Source of the DNA: Nitrospiraceae bacterium
Lineage (GTDB): Bacteria > Nitrospirota > Thermodesulfovibrionia > UBA6902
Assembly: GCA_020354155.1 (NCBI GenBank)
Contig: CP070644.1
Location: 683,597 to 689,106 of the forward strand
Direction: 5' to 3'
DNA length: 5,510 nucleotides
Within the stretch, counting starts at the first letter, position 1, and each line of letters begins with the position of its first letter. The position numbers and the translations under genes were made by a program. Below, in pieces: positions 1-5,510 of this stretch. A model generated the notes under the pieces. That model was not told the origin of the DNA. It was given only the letters and a program-made list of their open reading frames with translations, and searched no databases.

Positions 1-921
1 AACCATTCGGATATGGGCTTTGACTGGGAATCCTGCGCTGTCCTTACGTCCATCGACAAACAGTCAGCTGACATTGCCATGGGAGTAGATGAATCGACTG
101 ATCATGAGCAGGGAGCCGGAGACCAGGGAATCATGTTCGGTTATGCAACGAATGAGACTGATGTGTTTATGCCTGCTCCCATCACCTATGCCCATCGTCT
201 CATGAAGCGCCAGGCTGAGGTGCGTAAAATCGGTACGCTGCCGTGGCTTCGTCCCGATGCCAAGAGCCAGATAACATTTCGTTATGAAGATAATAAGCCT
301 GTCAGCATTGAAGCCGTGGTACTGTCAACCCAGCATTCACCGGACATACAATATAAGGCCCTCAAAGAAGCTGTTATGGATGAGATAATCATGCCCGTGC
401 TGCCAGCTGACTGGCTCAGTCCTCACACAAAGTTTCACATAAATCCTACAGGTCGTTTTGTCATTGGCGGTCCTGTCGGTGATTGCGGTGTTACGGGTCG
501 GAAGATTATTGTCGATACCTATGGTGGTGCTGCCCATCATGGAGGCGGAGCCTTTTCCGGAAAAGACCCATCCAAGGTTGATCGTTCTGCTGCCTATGCT
601 GTGCGCTATGTAGCAAAGAATATAGTTGCTGCCGGACTTGCAGACCGCTGCGAGCTGCAGGTTTCTTATGCAATCGGTGTTGCTGAACCAACGTCAATCA
701 GTGTGGACACCTTCGGGACCGGTAAAGTGGAAAATGCAAAACTTGTTGAGCTTGTGAAGGAGCACTTTGATCTGAGGCCGCGGGGTTTGATTACCATGCT
801 TGACCTTCTGCGTCCTATCTACAGTCCAACTGCTGCTTATGGACACTTCGGAAGAGAAGAGGAAGGATTTCCCTGGGAAAAGACGGACATGGCAGAAACG
901 CTGAAAAAGGCTTTAAAGTAG
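1..921 (+). CDS. metK: S-adenosylmethionine synthetase (methionine adenosyltransferase), 5'-truncated by window edge
   Basis: Cytoplasmic enzyme that makes S-adenosylmethionine from ATP and methionine, releasing phosphate and pyrophosphate. The frame is open from base 1, so the first ATG (base 13) is internal. The visible 306 residues begin at NHSDMGFD, which matches about residue 79 of the E. coli enzyme. Roughly 78 N-terminal residues, including the ATP-binding GHPDK region, lie outside the window. Both family signatures are present: GAGDQG at visible residues 38-43 and the glycine-rich loop GGGAFSGKD at 181-189. Other conserved stretches are FGYATNET, RQAEVRK, INPTGRFVIGGP and, near the end, AYGHFGRE with FPWEKTD. 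A two- or three-residue insertion lies between those last two compared with E. coli. No terminator follows, and ahcY begins 212 bases downstream on the same strand, so co-transcription is likely. Identification is by close recall of the family sequence. Confidence 0.98.
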   Translation, partial: NHSDMGFDWESCAVLTSIDKQSADIAMGVDESTDHEQGAGDQGIMFGYATNETDVFMPAPITYAHRLMKRQAEVRKIGTLPWLRPDAKSQITFRYEDNKPVSIEAVVLSTQHSPDIQYKALKEAVMDEIIMPVLPADWLSPHTKFHINPTGRFVIGGPVGDCGVTGRKIIVDTYGGAAHHGGGAFSGKDPSKVDRSAAYAVRYVAKNIVAAGLADRCELQVSYAIGVAEPTSISVDTFGTGKVENAKLVELVKEHFDLRPRGLITMLDLLRPIYSPTAAYGHFGREEEGFPWEKTDMAETLKKALK

Positions 922-959
922 TCGAAATTTATCAGCTTTATTTATCTTTAAAAGAGAGA

Positions 960-1072
960 AAAGACAACGATATTTTTTGTGCCCGTCTTTACCTGTTTCA
1001 TCCCTGCATGTGATGAGAGGCTGCATTGTCATTTTTCCCGTCGAGAGCCTGTTGTAAATGCCGACAATGCGG
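960..1072 (+). promoter_or_regulatory. Candidate structured leader between metK and ahcY (three stem-loops)
   Basis: Three potential stem-loops lie in a row. AAAGAC (960-965) can pair with GTCTTT (985-990). TTCATC (997-1002) can pair with GATGAG (1012-1017), with one wobble. CTGCATTGTC (1021-1030) can pair with GACAATGCGG (1063-1072); this last stem has ten pairs including one wobble and closes a 32-base loop. AGGCT (1018-1022) can alternatively pair with AGCCT (1046-1050), which would compete with the outer base of the third stem. Position upstream of ahcY, in a metK-ahcY unit, makes a regulatory role for methyl-cycle intermediates thinkable. The bases do not fit the SAM-I, SAM-II or SAH riboswitch consensus as I remember them. 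The first stem is weak. The pairings are seen; the function is inference. Confidence 0.3.
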
Positions 1073-1080
1073 ATTAATAT
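1052..1080 (+). promoter_or_regulatory. Possible sigma-70-type promoter for ahcY
   Basis: TTGTAA (1052-1057) and TAATAT (1075-1080) are separated by 17 bases, and each matches four of six consensus positions. It would give ahcY its own transcript starting about 40-50 bases before its ATG. It overlaps the 3' arm of the largest stem in the spacer, so promoter and leader interpretations compete. Matches this good occur by chance in AT-rich spacers. Confidence 0.22.
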
Positions 1081-1118
1081 AGAGAGTGATTAAGAACTAA
1101 AATAAGAGAGAGGTTTTC

Positions 1119-1125
1119 AGGAGGT
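1119..1125 (+). promoter_or_regulatory. Ribosome binding site of ahcY
   Basis: AGGAGGT, a near-perfect Shine-Dalgarno sequence, lies eight bases before the ATG at 1134 and fixes that start. Confidence 0.9.
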
Positions 1126-1133
1126 AGTAAATT

Positions 1134-2564
1134 ATGTCGACGGCAACAGAAGAGAAAAAAACACAGGACTATAAAGTAGCGGATATGAATCTTGCTGAAT
1201 GGGGACGGAAGGAAATAGAAATTGCAGAGCAGGAAATGCCCGGACTCATGTCAGTGAGAGAGAAATATGCATCTGAAAAACCCCTCCAGGGCGTCAGGAT
1301 TTCCGGATCACTGCATATGACGATCCAGACGGCAGTACTCATCGAAACACTGGTTGCTCTTGGTGCAGATGTTCGATGGGCAAGCTGCAATATATTTTCC
1401 ACCCAGGACCATGCAGCGGCTGCGATTGCAGCCTCGGGCGTCCCTGTTTTTGCATGGAAGGGAGAGACCCTCGAGGAATACTGGTGGTGCACGAACGAAG
1501 CCCTCACCTTTCCGGGAGGCCTTGGCCCGCAGTTAATTGTTGATGACGGCGGTGATGCCACACTGTTTATACATCGCGGGTATGCAGCGGAGAAGGACGC
1601 TTCAATTCTTGATGAACCTACAGATAATCATGAACTGAAAATCATCAACAACCTGCTCAAGTCATTACTCGCCGCAGATAACCAGAAATGGCACAACACG
1701 GTTAAAGAATGGAAAGGTGTGAGCGAGGAGACCACTACCGGTGTTCACAGGCTGTACGAGATGATGAATAACGGAACGCTCCTTATTCCCGCAATCAATG
1801 TCAATGACTCAGTGACAAAATCCAAATTTGACAATCTCTATGGATGCAGGGAATCCCTTGCTGACGGAATCAAAAGGGCGACGGATGTAATGCTTGCAGG
1901 AAAGGTCTCAGTTGTATGCGGATATGGAGATGTGGGAAAGGGTTGTGCCCAGTCTTTAAAGGAATATGGTTCGAGAGTAATCGTAACCGAGATTGATCCG
2001 ATTTGTGCCCTTCAGGCCGCTATGGAGGGCTATGAAGTAGCCCGGGTGGAGGACACACTTGGTGAAGGAGACCTCTACGTGACTACAACAGGGAACAGGG
2101 ACATTATCAAGATCGAACACATGGCAAAAATGAAGGACCAGGCCATTGTCTGCAACATCGGCCATTTTGATAATGAAATTCAGGTGGACAAATTAAATGC
2201 CTACAATGGAGTCAGGAAAGTGAATATCAAACCCCAGGTTGATAAATATATTTTTCCTGAAGGTCATTCAATTTTTCTCCTTGCTGAAGGCAGGCTTGTC
2301 AATCTTGGCTGTGCTACAGGACATCCATCCTTTGTGATGTCGAACAGCTTCACCAACCAGACGCTTGCCCAACTCGATCTCTGGAACAACAGGGATGTCT
2401 ATGAAAAGAAGGTGTACAGACTTTCAAAAAAGCTTGACGAAGAGGTTGCCCGGCTTCATCTTGAGAAGATCGGCGTTAAACTGACAGAACTGTCTCAGGA
2501 ACAGGCTGACTATATTGGTGTCCCCGTTGAAGGGCCCTATAAACCTGAGCATTACAGATATTAG
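1134..2564 (+). CDS. ahcY: Adenosylhomocysteinase (S-adenosyl-L-homocysteine hydrolase)
   Basis: Cytoplasmic NAD-dependent enzyme that reversibly splits S-adenosylhomocysteine into homocysteine and adenosine, relieving inhibition of methyltransferases. All 476 residues are present. Family signatures are CNIFSTQDHAAAAIA (85-99) and the NAD-binding GYGDVGKG (263-270). By alignment from memory with the human enzyme, catalytic and substrate residues correspond to H61, D138, E199, K229, D233 and H344 (in NIGHFDNE). The C-terminus ends with KPEHYRY, the typical tail that reaches into the neighbouring subunit's NAD site. About 40 extra residues at roughly 153-194, between IHRGY and SEETTTG, are the insertion characteristic of the longer bacterial and plant form. 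The start is set by a strong Shine-Dalgarno sequence. It lies downstream of metK and is followed by an intrinsic terminator, so this is the last gene of its unit. Confidence 0.99.
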   Translation: MSTATEEKKTQDYKVADMNLAEWGRKEIEIAEQEMPGLMSVREKYASEKPLQGVRISGSLHMTIQTAVLIETLVALGADVRWASCNIFSTQDHAAAAIAASGVPVFAWKGETLEEYWWCTNEALTFPGGLGPQLIVDDGGDATLFIHRGYAAEKDASILDEPTDNHELKIINNLLKSLLAADNQKWHNTVKEWKGVSEETTTGVHRLYEMMNNGTLLIPAINVNDSVTKSKFDNLYGCRESLADGIKRATDVMLAGKVSVVCGYGDVGKGCAQSLKEYGSRVIVTEIDPICALQAAMEGYEVARVEDTLGEGDLYVTTTGNRDIIKIEHMAKMKDQAIVCNIGHFDNEIQVDKLNAYNGVRKVNIKPQVDKYIFPEGHSIFLLAEGRLVNLGCATGHPSFVMSNSFTNQTLAQLDLWNNRDVYEKKVYRLSKKLDEEVARLHLEKIGVKLTELSQEQADYIGVPVEGPYKPEHYRY

Positions 2565-2584
2565 ATCATAAGTCATAACCAAAG

Positions 2585-2616
2585 AAAGGGACAGAGCTTT
2601 TCTGTCCCTTTTTTTT
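2585..2616 (+). terminator. Rho-independent terminator after ahcY
   Basis: An 11-base-pair perfect stem (AAAGGGACAGA, 2585-2595, with TCTGTCCCTTT, 2601-2611) closes a five-base GCTTT loop. A run of eight T residues (2609-2616) completes it. It starts 20 bases after the ahcY stop and closes the metK-ahcY unit. The downstream gene therefore needs its own promoter or depends on read-through. Confidence 0.95.
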
Positions 2617-2653
2617 ATAACAATCATTCAAGCATAAAGAAACGTTCTTAAAC

Positions 2654-3058
2654 ATGGCCATACGTCTCGAATATTTAAACCTGATCGTACCGATAAAGAA
2701 TATCAACCTCTGTTATACCGGCGGATTTGAGTTGTTCCGTGATCATTACCAGGGGCGGTTCGGTGAAGACTTCTGGCATGATATGCACCTCTTTCGTGCT
2801 GGCGCCATCCATTCCGACGAGATTGAATCTTTCGTCTCCTTCTGGCAGCAGAAGGGGCTTGTCCCTTATTCTGAGTATGGTCAGAACGGAAACAGGAAAT
2901 GGAAAGATATGTGTGTGGTCCAGTCTTCCTGTGCTGAGCCGACCTTCCCCTGCGACTGGATCGAGGTCGATCAGGAGAAGAACTGTGTCTTTCTCAAAAA
3001 AAGACCGAAGGGCCGGATCATCGGTCGGGAAGAGATGAAACTGTTTTACGGATTGTAA
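2654..3058 (+). CDS. Conserved hypothetical protein, 134 residues
   Basis: I do not recognise a function. The N-terminus (MAIRLEYLNLIVPI) and the central segment around residues 83-104 (WKDMCVVQ, then PCDWIEVD) resemble a small uncharacterised soluble protein seen in various bacteria; this is a memory-based impression. It is rich in aromatic residues and has five cysteines (20, 87, 93, 100, 111). There is no signal peptide, membrane segment or CxxC motif. The C-terminal part is basic (KKRPKGRIIGRE). The coding call rests on a complete frame with sensible codon use and protein-like composition. Shine-Dalgarno support is poor (only A-rich AAAGAAA upstream), and the ATG lies 37 bases after the ahcY terminator, leaving little room for a promoter. 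A longer antisense frame covers it but looks non-coding. Confidence 0.72.
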   Translation: MAIRLEYLNLIVPIKNINLCYTGGFELFRDHYQGRFGEDFWHDMHLFRAGAIHSDEIESFVSFWQQKGLVPYSEYGQNGNRKWKDMCVVQSSCAEPTFPCDWIEVDQEKNCVFLKKRPKGRIIGREEMKLFYGL

Positions 3059-3202
3059 TATAGGCCATAGAGGGAAGGCAAAGGCGTAGACGAAGATATG
3101 GTGAATGCCTGAACCAGTATCGGGTACCCTCTTTATCACTGCACTGGAGGAGCAAATATGGGGATGCAGGCGTTTCTGAAAGAAGACAACAATTTGAATC
3201 CG

Positions 3203-3219
3203 GGGGCTGGGCTTGCCCC
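3203..3219. repeat. GC-rich hairpin (REP-like)
   Basis: GGGGC (3203-3207) pairs with GCCCC (3215-3219) around a seven-base TGGGCTT loop. No T-tract follows on either strand, so it is not a standard terminator. It sits 27 bases before a second GC-rich hairpin. Whether it is repeated elsewhere in the genome cannot be seen here. Confidence 0.4.
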
Positions 3220-3246
3220 TGCCCTATAAACCTAGTTGTGAATCAA

Positions 3247-3268
3247 GGGGAACCTCAGGGGTTGCCCC
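3247..3268. repeat. GC-rich hairpin (REP-like or weak terminator)
   Basis: GGGGAACC (3247-3254) pairs with GGTT (3260-3263) and CCCC (3265-3268), with one bulged G at 3264 and a five-base TCAGG loop. Read on the - strand it is followed by TTGATT, a poor T-tract, about 100 bases after the cytochrome b stop. It could weakly terminate that unit. A REP-type role is equally possible. Confidence 0.4.
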
Positions 3269-3339
3269 AACACATACCAGGCGTTAATCCTCAAGGATAT
3301 TCTCCTCATAGCAATAAACGTGCGTTACAGGAAGGGTTG

Positions 3340-3413
3340 AAGATGATACTTCTGTATGAGCCGACAAATTATTTTGATGACGGCGACTTTTCATAGTCTT
3401 CATGTATCATCTT
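3340..3413. repeat. 10-base inverted repeat spanning the 3' end of the cytochrome b gene
   Basis: AAGATGATAC (3340-3349) and GTATCATCTT (3404-3413) are perfect inverted copies separated by 54 bases. The right arm lies inside the last codons of the cytochrome b gene, the left arm just beyond its stop. It could form a long-loop structure in the mRNA 3' end. There is no T-tract, and a chance match is plausible. Confidence 0.3.
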
Positions 3414-4052
3414 ATGTCCGCTTATTATGGATCCAATTAACCTGTTTTTAAGTTTAATATGATTCATCAGGGACATGAACAAATGTATTGGAACAAACAC
3501 AAGAAAGGTATACATCACCATTGTATGATAGCTTTTCACCCTATCAACAGGAACGGTATTCTGTACCCATTCACCCAGTACTCTCATATATTCTCCCGGA
3601 TGTTTTGTTGAGTACATGGCAAAACCTGAAATAAGCGCGAAGCAGAAGATTATTTGAAGGATAAAAAAGACAAATGCCCCGAGGGCTGTGTGGCCGATTT
3701 TGGATGTTGCCTTAATATCCAGGACAAGATGATGCCTGATATCATTCAAGAGCGTTTTCATCTGTCCACGAGTCAATGGAATCCATTGCTTCATGTTTGC
3801 ATGCTCATTACCGGCCAGAGACCAATAGAGTCTGATTATAAAGCTCATCAAAAAAGCGTATGCTGCTACAAAGTGCGTAAATCGTATCAGACTAAAGATA
3901 TATTGTTTCGAAAATATAGAATGATCCATGGGGTTACCCATATAATATCCGGTGAGCGAAAGTATGAGAATACAGAAAAAATTGATCCAGTGTGTAAGTC
4001 TGACAGGAAACTCCCATACATATATTTTTATTGTATCGTTACTCTTCTTCAT
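3369..4052 (-). CDS. Cytochrome b561 / Ni,Fe-hydrogenase b-type subunit (HyaC) family protein
   Basis: An inner-membrane diheme b-type cytochrome that would exchange electrons between the quinone pool and a periplasmic partner. The 227 residues start with YVWEFPVRLTHWINFFCI (from residue 11), the typical opening of HyaC-type subunits, and the length is close to the family's usual size. Four hydrophobic helices are visible at about 22-38, 53-77, 120-147 and 176-197. Histidines suited to bind heme are H21, H60, H176 and H190; H121 sits at the start of helix 3. It begins 35 bases after the cytochrome c gene and is probably co-transcribed. Its Shine-Dalgarno sequence is poor: only TAGGT directly abuts the ATG, and no better in-frame start exists, so translational coupling is plausible. 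No hydrogenase genes are nearby, so the partner is inferred to be the adjacent cytochrome c. Confidence 0.9.
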   Translation of the reverse strand: MKKSNDTIKIYVWEFPVRLTHWINFFCILILSLTGYYMGNPMDHSIFSKQYIFSLIRFTHFVAAYAFLMSFIIRLYWSLAGNEHANMKQWIPLTRGQMKTLLNDIRHHLVLDIKATSKIGHTALGAFVFFILQIIFCFALISGFAMYSTKHPGEYMRVLGEWVQNTVPVDRVKSYHTMVMYTFLVFVPIHLFMSLMNHIKLKNRLIGSIISGHKMIHEDYEKSPSSK

Positions 4053-4087
4053 ACCTATGACTAGGGTAGCACGATTATTTCCGGCTT

Positions 4088-5104
4088 CTAACTCCCGGTA
4101 CTTCTTTCTGAATCAATATTTTTCTGCTCATCTATGGCTGCGTCGGCCTCGCAGGGATAGAATTCTGCTGCATTAAATGCAGGCATTATTTCAAAGCTTT
4201 CACATCTCTTTCCCCCCATTGCACGCTTTCTCTCTTTCCTTTTTGAATAAGCTTTGATCATCACGCTTATGCAAATACCGAGGACTGTCATGAAAGCCAT
4301 TACCGTACCTATGTTGTCGGCTGTTTTTTCAATCGGGAAATTGAGAGTTCCGCTGTATATAGGCATAGTATGAATAATCATGTCACCATCCATCATATGA
4401 CAGGACTGACAGGTCATACTATTTTTCTCTGCTTCAAGAAAGTGCGACTGAAAGTTCTTATGCATTCTTTGGACAATTGATGGAACCCCGGCAAGCCAGT
4501 CAGAATGACACCGTGTGCACATCTTTGATGACATCAGGTACGCAGAACCGACTGTATCAAATCCATGGTCTCGTGTATGAGACGACTCGTGCTCATCCCA
4601 GCCCGGACCATATAACACATTGGGCTCAGCTTGACCCTCAGGCATGCCATTTACCATGTGACAGACACAACAGTCGATGCTGATCTTTGAAAGTTCCTTT
4701 AATGCTGATTGCCCTCTCAGTGATCCTTGATCATTTACCGCCGTTACAATTAATCCTGATATGTCATTCAGCAGACTCTCTGATGCATTTTTTGCCCTGG
4801 GAGCATGACAGGTAAAACAATTGTCCCTAAGCTTTATACCGGGGTTGCCCTTTAGAAGACTTTCCTGATAGAACTCTATATAACGCTTAAATGCCTTTAA
4901 TGTCCTGAAATCGGAAATGCTTCCTGAATGTGCTGACGTTGGCCATTGCGATCCATGTTCTTTATGGCAGTTCTTGCACTGTACTACATCATCAAGCAAG
5001 ACAAGATCATCAATGTTTTCAACCACTTCAGCAAAGGATGGAGCAGATGAAAGTGATAGGCACATAAAAAATAAGGCAATAAAAAGAATTTTTGTAAATT
5101 TCAA
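4088..5104 (-). CDS. Membrane-anchored pentaheme c-type cytochrome
   Basis: A periplasmic electron carrier or reductase-type cytochrome of 338 residues. Residues 1-25 form a Sec signal peptide (basic start, hydrophobic core, likely cut after SFA). Five CxxCH heme-binding motifs lie at 43-47, 96-100, 145-149, 196-200 and 232-236; the third is CCVCH, with an extra cysteine. The first motif is followed by W54 and SAH (57-59), a pattern reminiscent of cytochrome c554-type domains. A single membrane helix spans about 264-284, followed by strongly basic KAYSKRKERKR, which places the last 50 or so residues, with cysteines 301 and 318, in the cytoplasm. The start is TTG, supported by AGGA eight bases upstream; the next ATG (residue 14) would destroy the signal peptide. 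It precedes the cytochrome b gene in the same unit. Exact family and substrate are unknown. Confidence 0.9.
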   Translation of the reverse strand: MKFTKILFIALFFMCLSLSSAPSFAEVVENIDDLVLLDDVVQCKNCHKEHGSQWPTSAHSGSISDFRTLKAFKRYIEFYQESLLKGNPGIKLRDNCFTCHAPRAKNASESLLNDISGLIVTAVNDQGSLRGQSALKELSKISIDCCVCHMVNGMPEGQAEPNVLYGPGWDEHESSHTRDHGFDTVGSAYLMSSKMCTRCHSDWLAGVPSIVQRMHKNFQSHFLEAEKNSMTCQSCHMMDGDMIIHTMPIYSGTLNFPIEKTADNIGTVMAFMTVLGICISVMIKAYSKRKERKRAMGGKRCESFEIMPAFNAAEFYPCEADAAIDEQKNIDSERSTGS

Positions 5105-5111
5105 AATGTAT

Positions 5112-5115
5112 TCCT
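5112..5115 (-). promoter_or_regulatory. Shine-Dalgarno sequence supporting a TTG start for the cytochrome c gene
   Basis: On the - strand AGGA stands eight bases before TTG (5104-5102). No ATG or GTG in this frame preserves the signal peptide. An upstream in-frame TTG exists ten codons earlier but lacks such a site and would add hydrophobic residues before the basic signal-peptide start. Confidence 0.6.
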
Positions 5116-5351
5116 AAATATAAAAAAAGACAAACAATTATTTTTACTAAATTGTAATTATTATTCTCGTCATTTCAGTTAAATACTTGAGTCCAATTCA
5201 ATTAGGAAGGTGAATTTAATCCAGAACAATGGCCCTAGAATTGCTTCTCACGATCGGATTCCTGTAGTTTTCGACAATCTCCAGCACGTACTTTGCACGA
5301 ATAGTCAAGTTTCTCATGATGAATATCGATAGATACATAGAACCTACAAAG

Positions 5352-5356
5352 GGAGG
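5352..5356 (+). promoter_or_regulatory. Ribosome binding site of the two-CW gene
   Basis: GGAGG, within a purine-rich run at 5348-5359, lies eight bases before the ATG at 5365 and supports that start. Confidence 0.8.
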
Positions 5357-5364
5357 GGGCAACA

Positions 5365-5510
5365 ATGTCAAAACAAAATTGCTGGGAATTAAAGAAATGC
5401 GGCAGAGAACACGGAGGAGAAAAAACAGCCGAATTTGGTGTTTGTCCTGCAGTATCAGATTCTTCAAGTGATGGTATCAATGGTGGTAAAAACGCAGGGC
5501 GTATCTGCTG
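5365..5510 (+). CDS. Two-CW domain protein, 3'-truncated by window edge
   Basis: The first 48 residues of a small cysteine-rich protein, cut by the end of the window. It opens MSKQNCWELKKCGRE, followed by GVCPA (26-30) and GGKNAGRIC (40-48), then a TG consistent with the Trp of a second Cys-Trp pair. This matches from memory the 'two-CW domain' family of roughly 80-90 residues, found alone or fused to signalling proteins in many anaerobic bacteria. Its function is not established; conserved cysteines (6, 12, 27, 48) suggest metal binding or redox sensing. A strong Shine-Dalgarno sequence and the recognisable N-terminus make the start secure. It is transcribed divergently from the cytochrome genes; any functional link is speculation. 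Confidence 0.88.
   Translation, partial: MSKQNCWELKKCGREHGGEKTAEFGVCPAVSDSSSDGINGGKNAGRIC

Larger units (their letters stand above)
3059..3368. other. Intergenic stretch of about 310 bases with GC-rich hairpins; no convincing gene
   Basis: This separates the convergent hypothetical gene (+) and the cytochrome b gene (-). It contains GC-rich hairpins at 3203-3219 and 3247-3268 and an inverted pair CCAGT/ACTGG (3114-3118 with 3143-3147). One 23-codon frame at 3158-3229 has a good Shine-Dalgarno sequence (GGAGGAG, 3146-3152) but overlaps the first hairpin, and its predicted peptide (ending GLAPAL) is unlike any family I know. The hairpins resemble the dispersed REP-type elements common in bacterial spacers. 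No tRNA, CRISPR repeat or transposase remnant was recognised. No strong T-tract terminator is seen for either flanking gene. Confidence 0.6.
5105..5364. other. AT-rich divergent intergenic region
   Basis: These 260 bases hold the 5' regions of both the leftward cytochrome unit and the rightward two-CW gene. The part nearest the cytochromes is very AT-rich, with overlapping short dyads such as TTAC-N6-GTAA (5144-5157) and CAATT/AATTG (5135-5139 with 5150-5154), which could be operator-like. I could not identify a well-spaced -35/-10 pair on either strand. No FNR-type TTGAT-N4-ATCAA site was seen. A 40-codon frame from a GTG at 5210 to 5332 resembles no known family and is not called. Confidence 0.5.

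Noticed and set aside
1005..1075. SAH riboswitch upstream of ahcY (GAGAGGCTGCA resembles part of the consensus)
   Set aside because: Only a short stretch is similar. The 3' conserved segment and the expected pseudoknot partner are not found, so it is reported only as an unclassified leader.
1169..1561. 130-residue antisense frame within ahcY
   Set aside because: It lies entirely opposite the conserved catalytic region of ahcY and shows no independent coding evidence.
3122..3129. GGGTACCC palindrome as an operator
   Set aside because: An eight-base palindrome alone is expected by chance and is not placed near a start of transcription.
2675..3139. 154-residue antisense reading frame opposite the 134-residue gene
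   Set aside because: Its translation shows no family resemblance and no ribosome-binding site was seen. The + strand frame has a protein-like composition and a familiar N-terminus, so this is a shadow frame.
3059..3160. Group II intron or other mobile-element remnant, suggested by GGCAAAGGCGTAGACGAAG-like wording
   Set aside because: No domain V hairpin, reverse transcriptase fragment or element boundary could be identified.
5210..5332. 40-codon + strand frame beginning at a GTG behind AGGAAG
   Set aside because: The purine-rich run abuts the GTG with no proper spacing, the translation resembles nothing known, and it lies in an AT-rich control region.
5216..5480. Two overlapping - strand frames of about 80 codons at the right end
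   Set aside because: They run antisense through the start and ribosome binding site of the recognisable two-CW gene and have no family resemblance.

Overview
The window reads as chromosomal DNA of a Gram-negative, probably anaerobic bacterium. A signal-peptide-bearing multiheme cytochrome c paired with a HyaC-type cytochrome b, and a two-CW cysteine protein, are gene types I associate with Desulfobacterota and Nitrospirota. That placement is an inference from gene content; no taxonomic marker is present.

Left part (1-2616, + strand): the 3' four fifths of metK (S-adenosylmethionine synthetase, cut by the window edge), a 212-base spacer, then a complete ahcY (S-adenosylhomocysteine hydrolase) closed by a textbook rho-independent terminator. 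MetK makes SAM. AhcY removes the SAH left after methyl transfer. The pair is therefore the core of the activated-methyl cycle. The spacer holds three consecutive potential stem-loops and a competing pairing, and may be a structured leader for ahcY. It does not fit the SAM or SAH riboswitch consensus as I know them.

Middle (2617-3368): one complete 134-residue conserved-looking protein of unknown function, then about 310 bases with no convincing gene. That stretch contains GC-rich hairpins of REP-like appearance and a 23-codon reading frame behind a good Shine-Dalgarno sequence.

Right part (3369-5104, - strand): a two-gene unit read leftwards. The first gene is a five-heme c-type cytochrome with a signal peptide, one C-terminal membrane anchor and a cytoplasmic tail. 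The second, 35 bases later, is a four-helix b-type cytochrome of the Ni/Fe-hydrogenase subunit family. Together they look like a membrane quinone/periplasm electron-transfer module. No hydrogenase or other catalytic subunit is in the window.

Right edge (5105-5510): an AT-rich divergent intergenic region, then the first 48 codons of a two-CW domain protein on the + strand, cut by the window end. The most interesting items are the cytochrome c/b module, the metK-ahcY spacer and the hairpin-rich gap at 3059-3368. I see no CRISPR array, tRNA, rRNA or intact mobile element.
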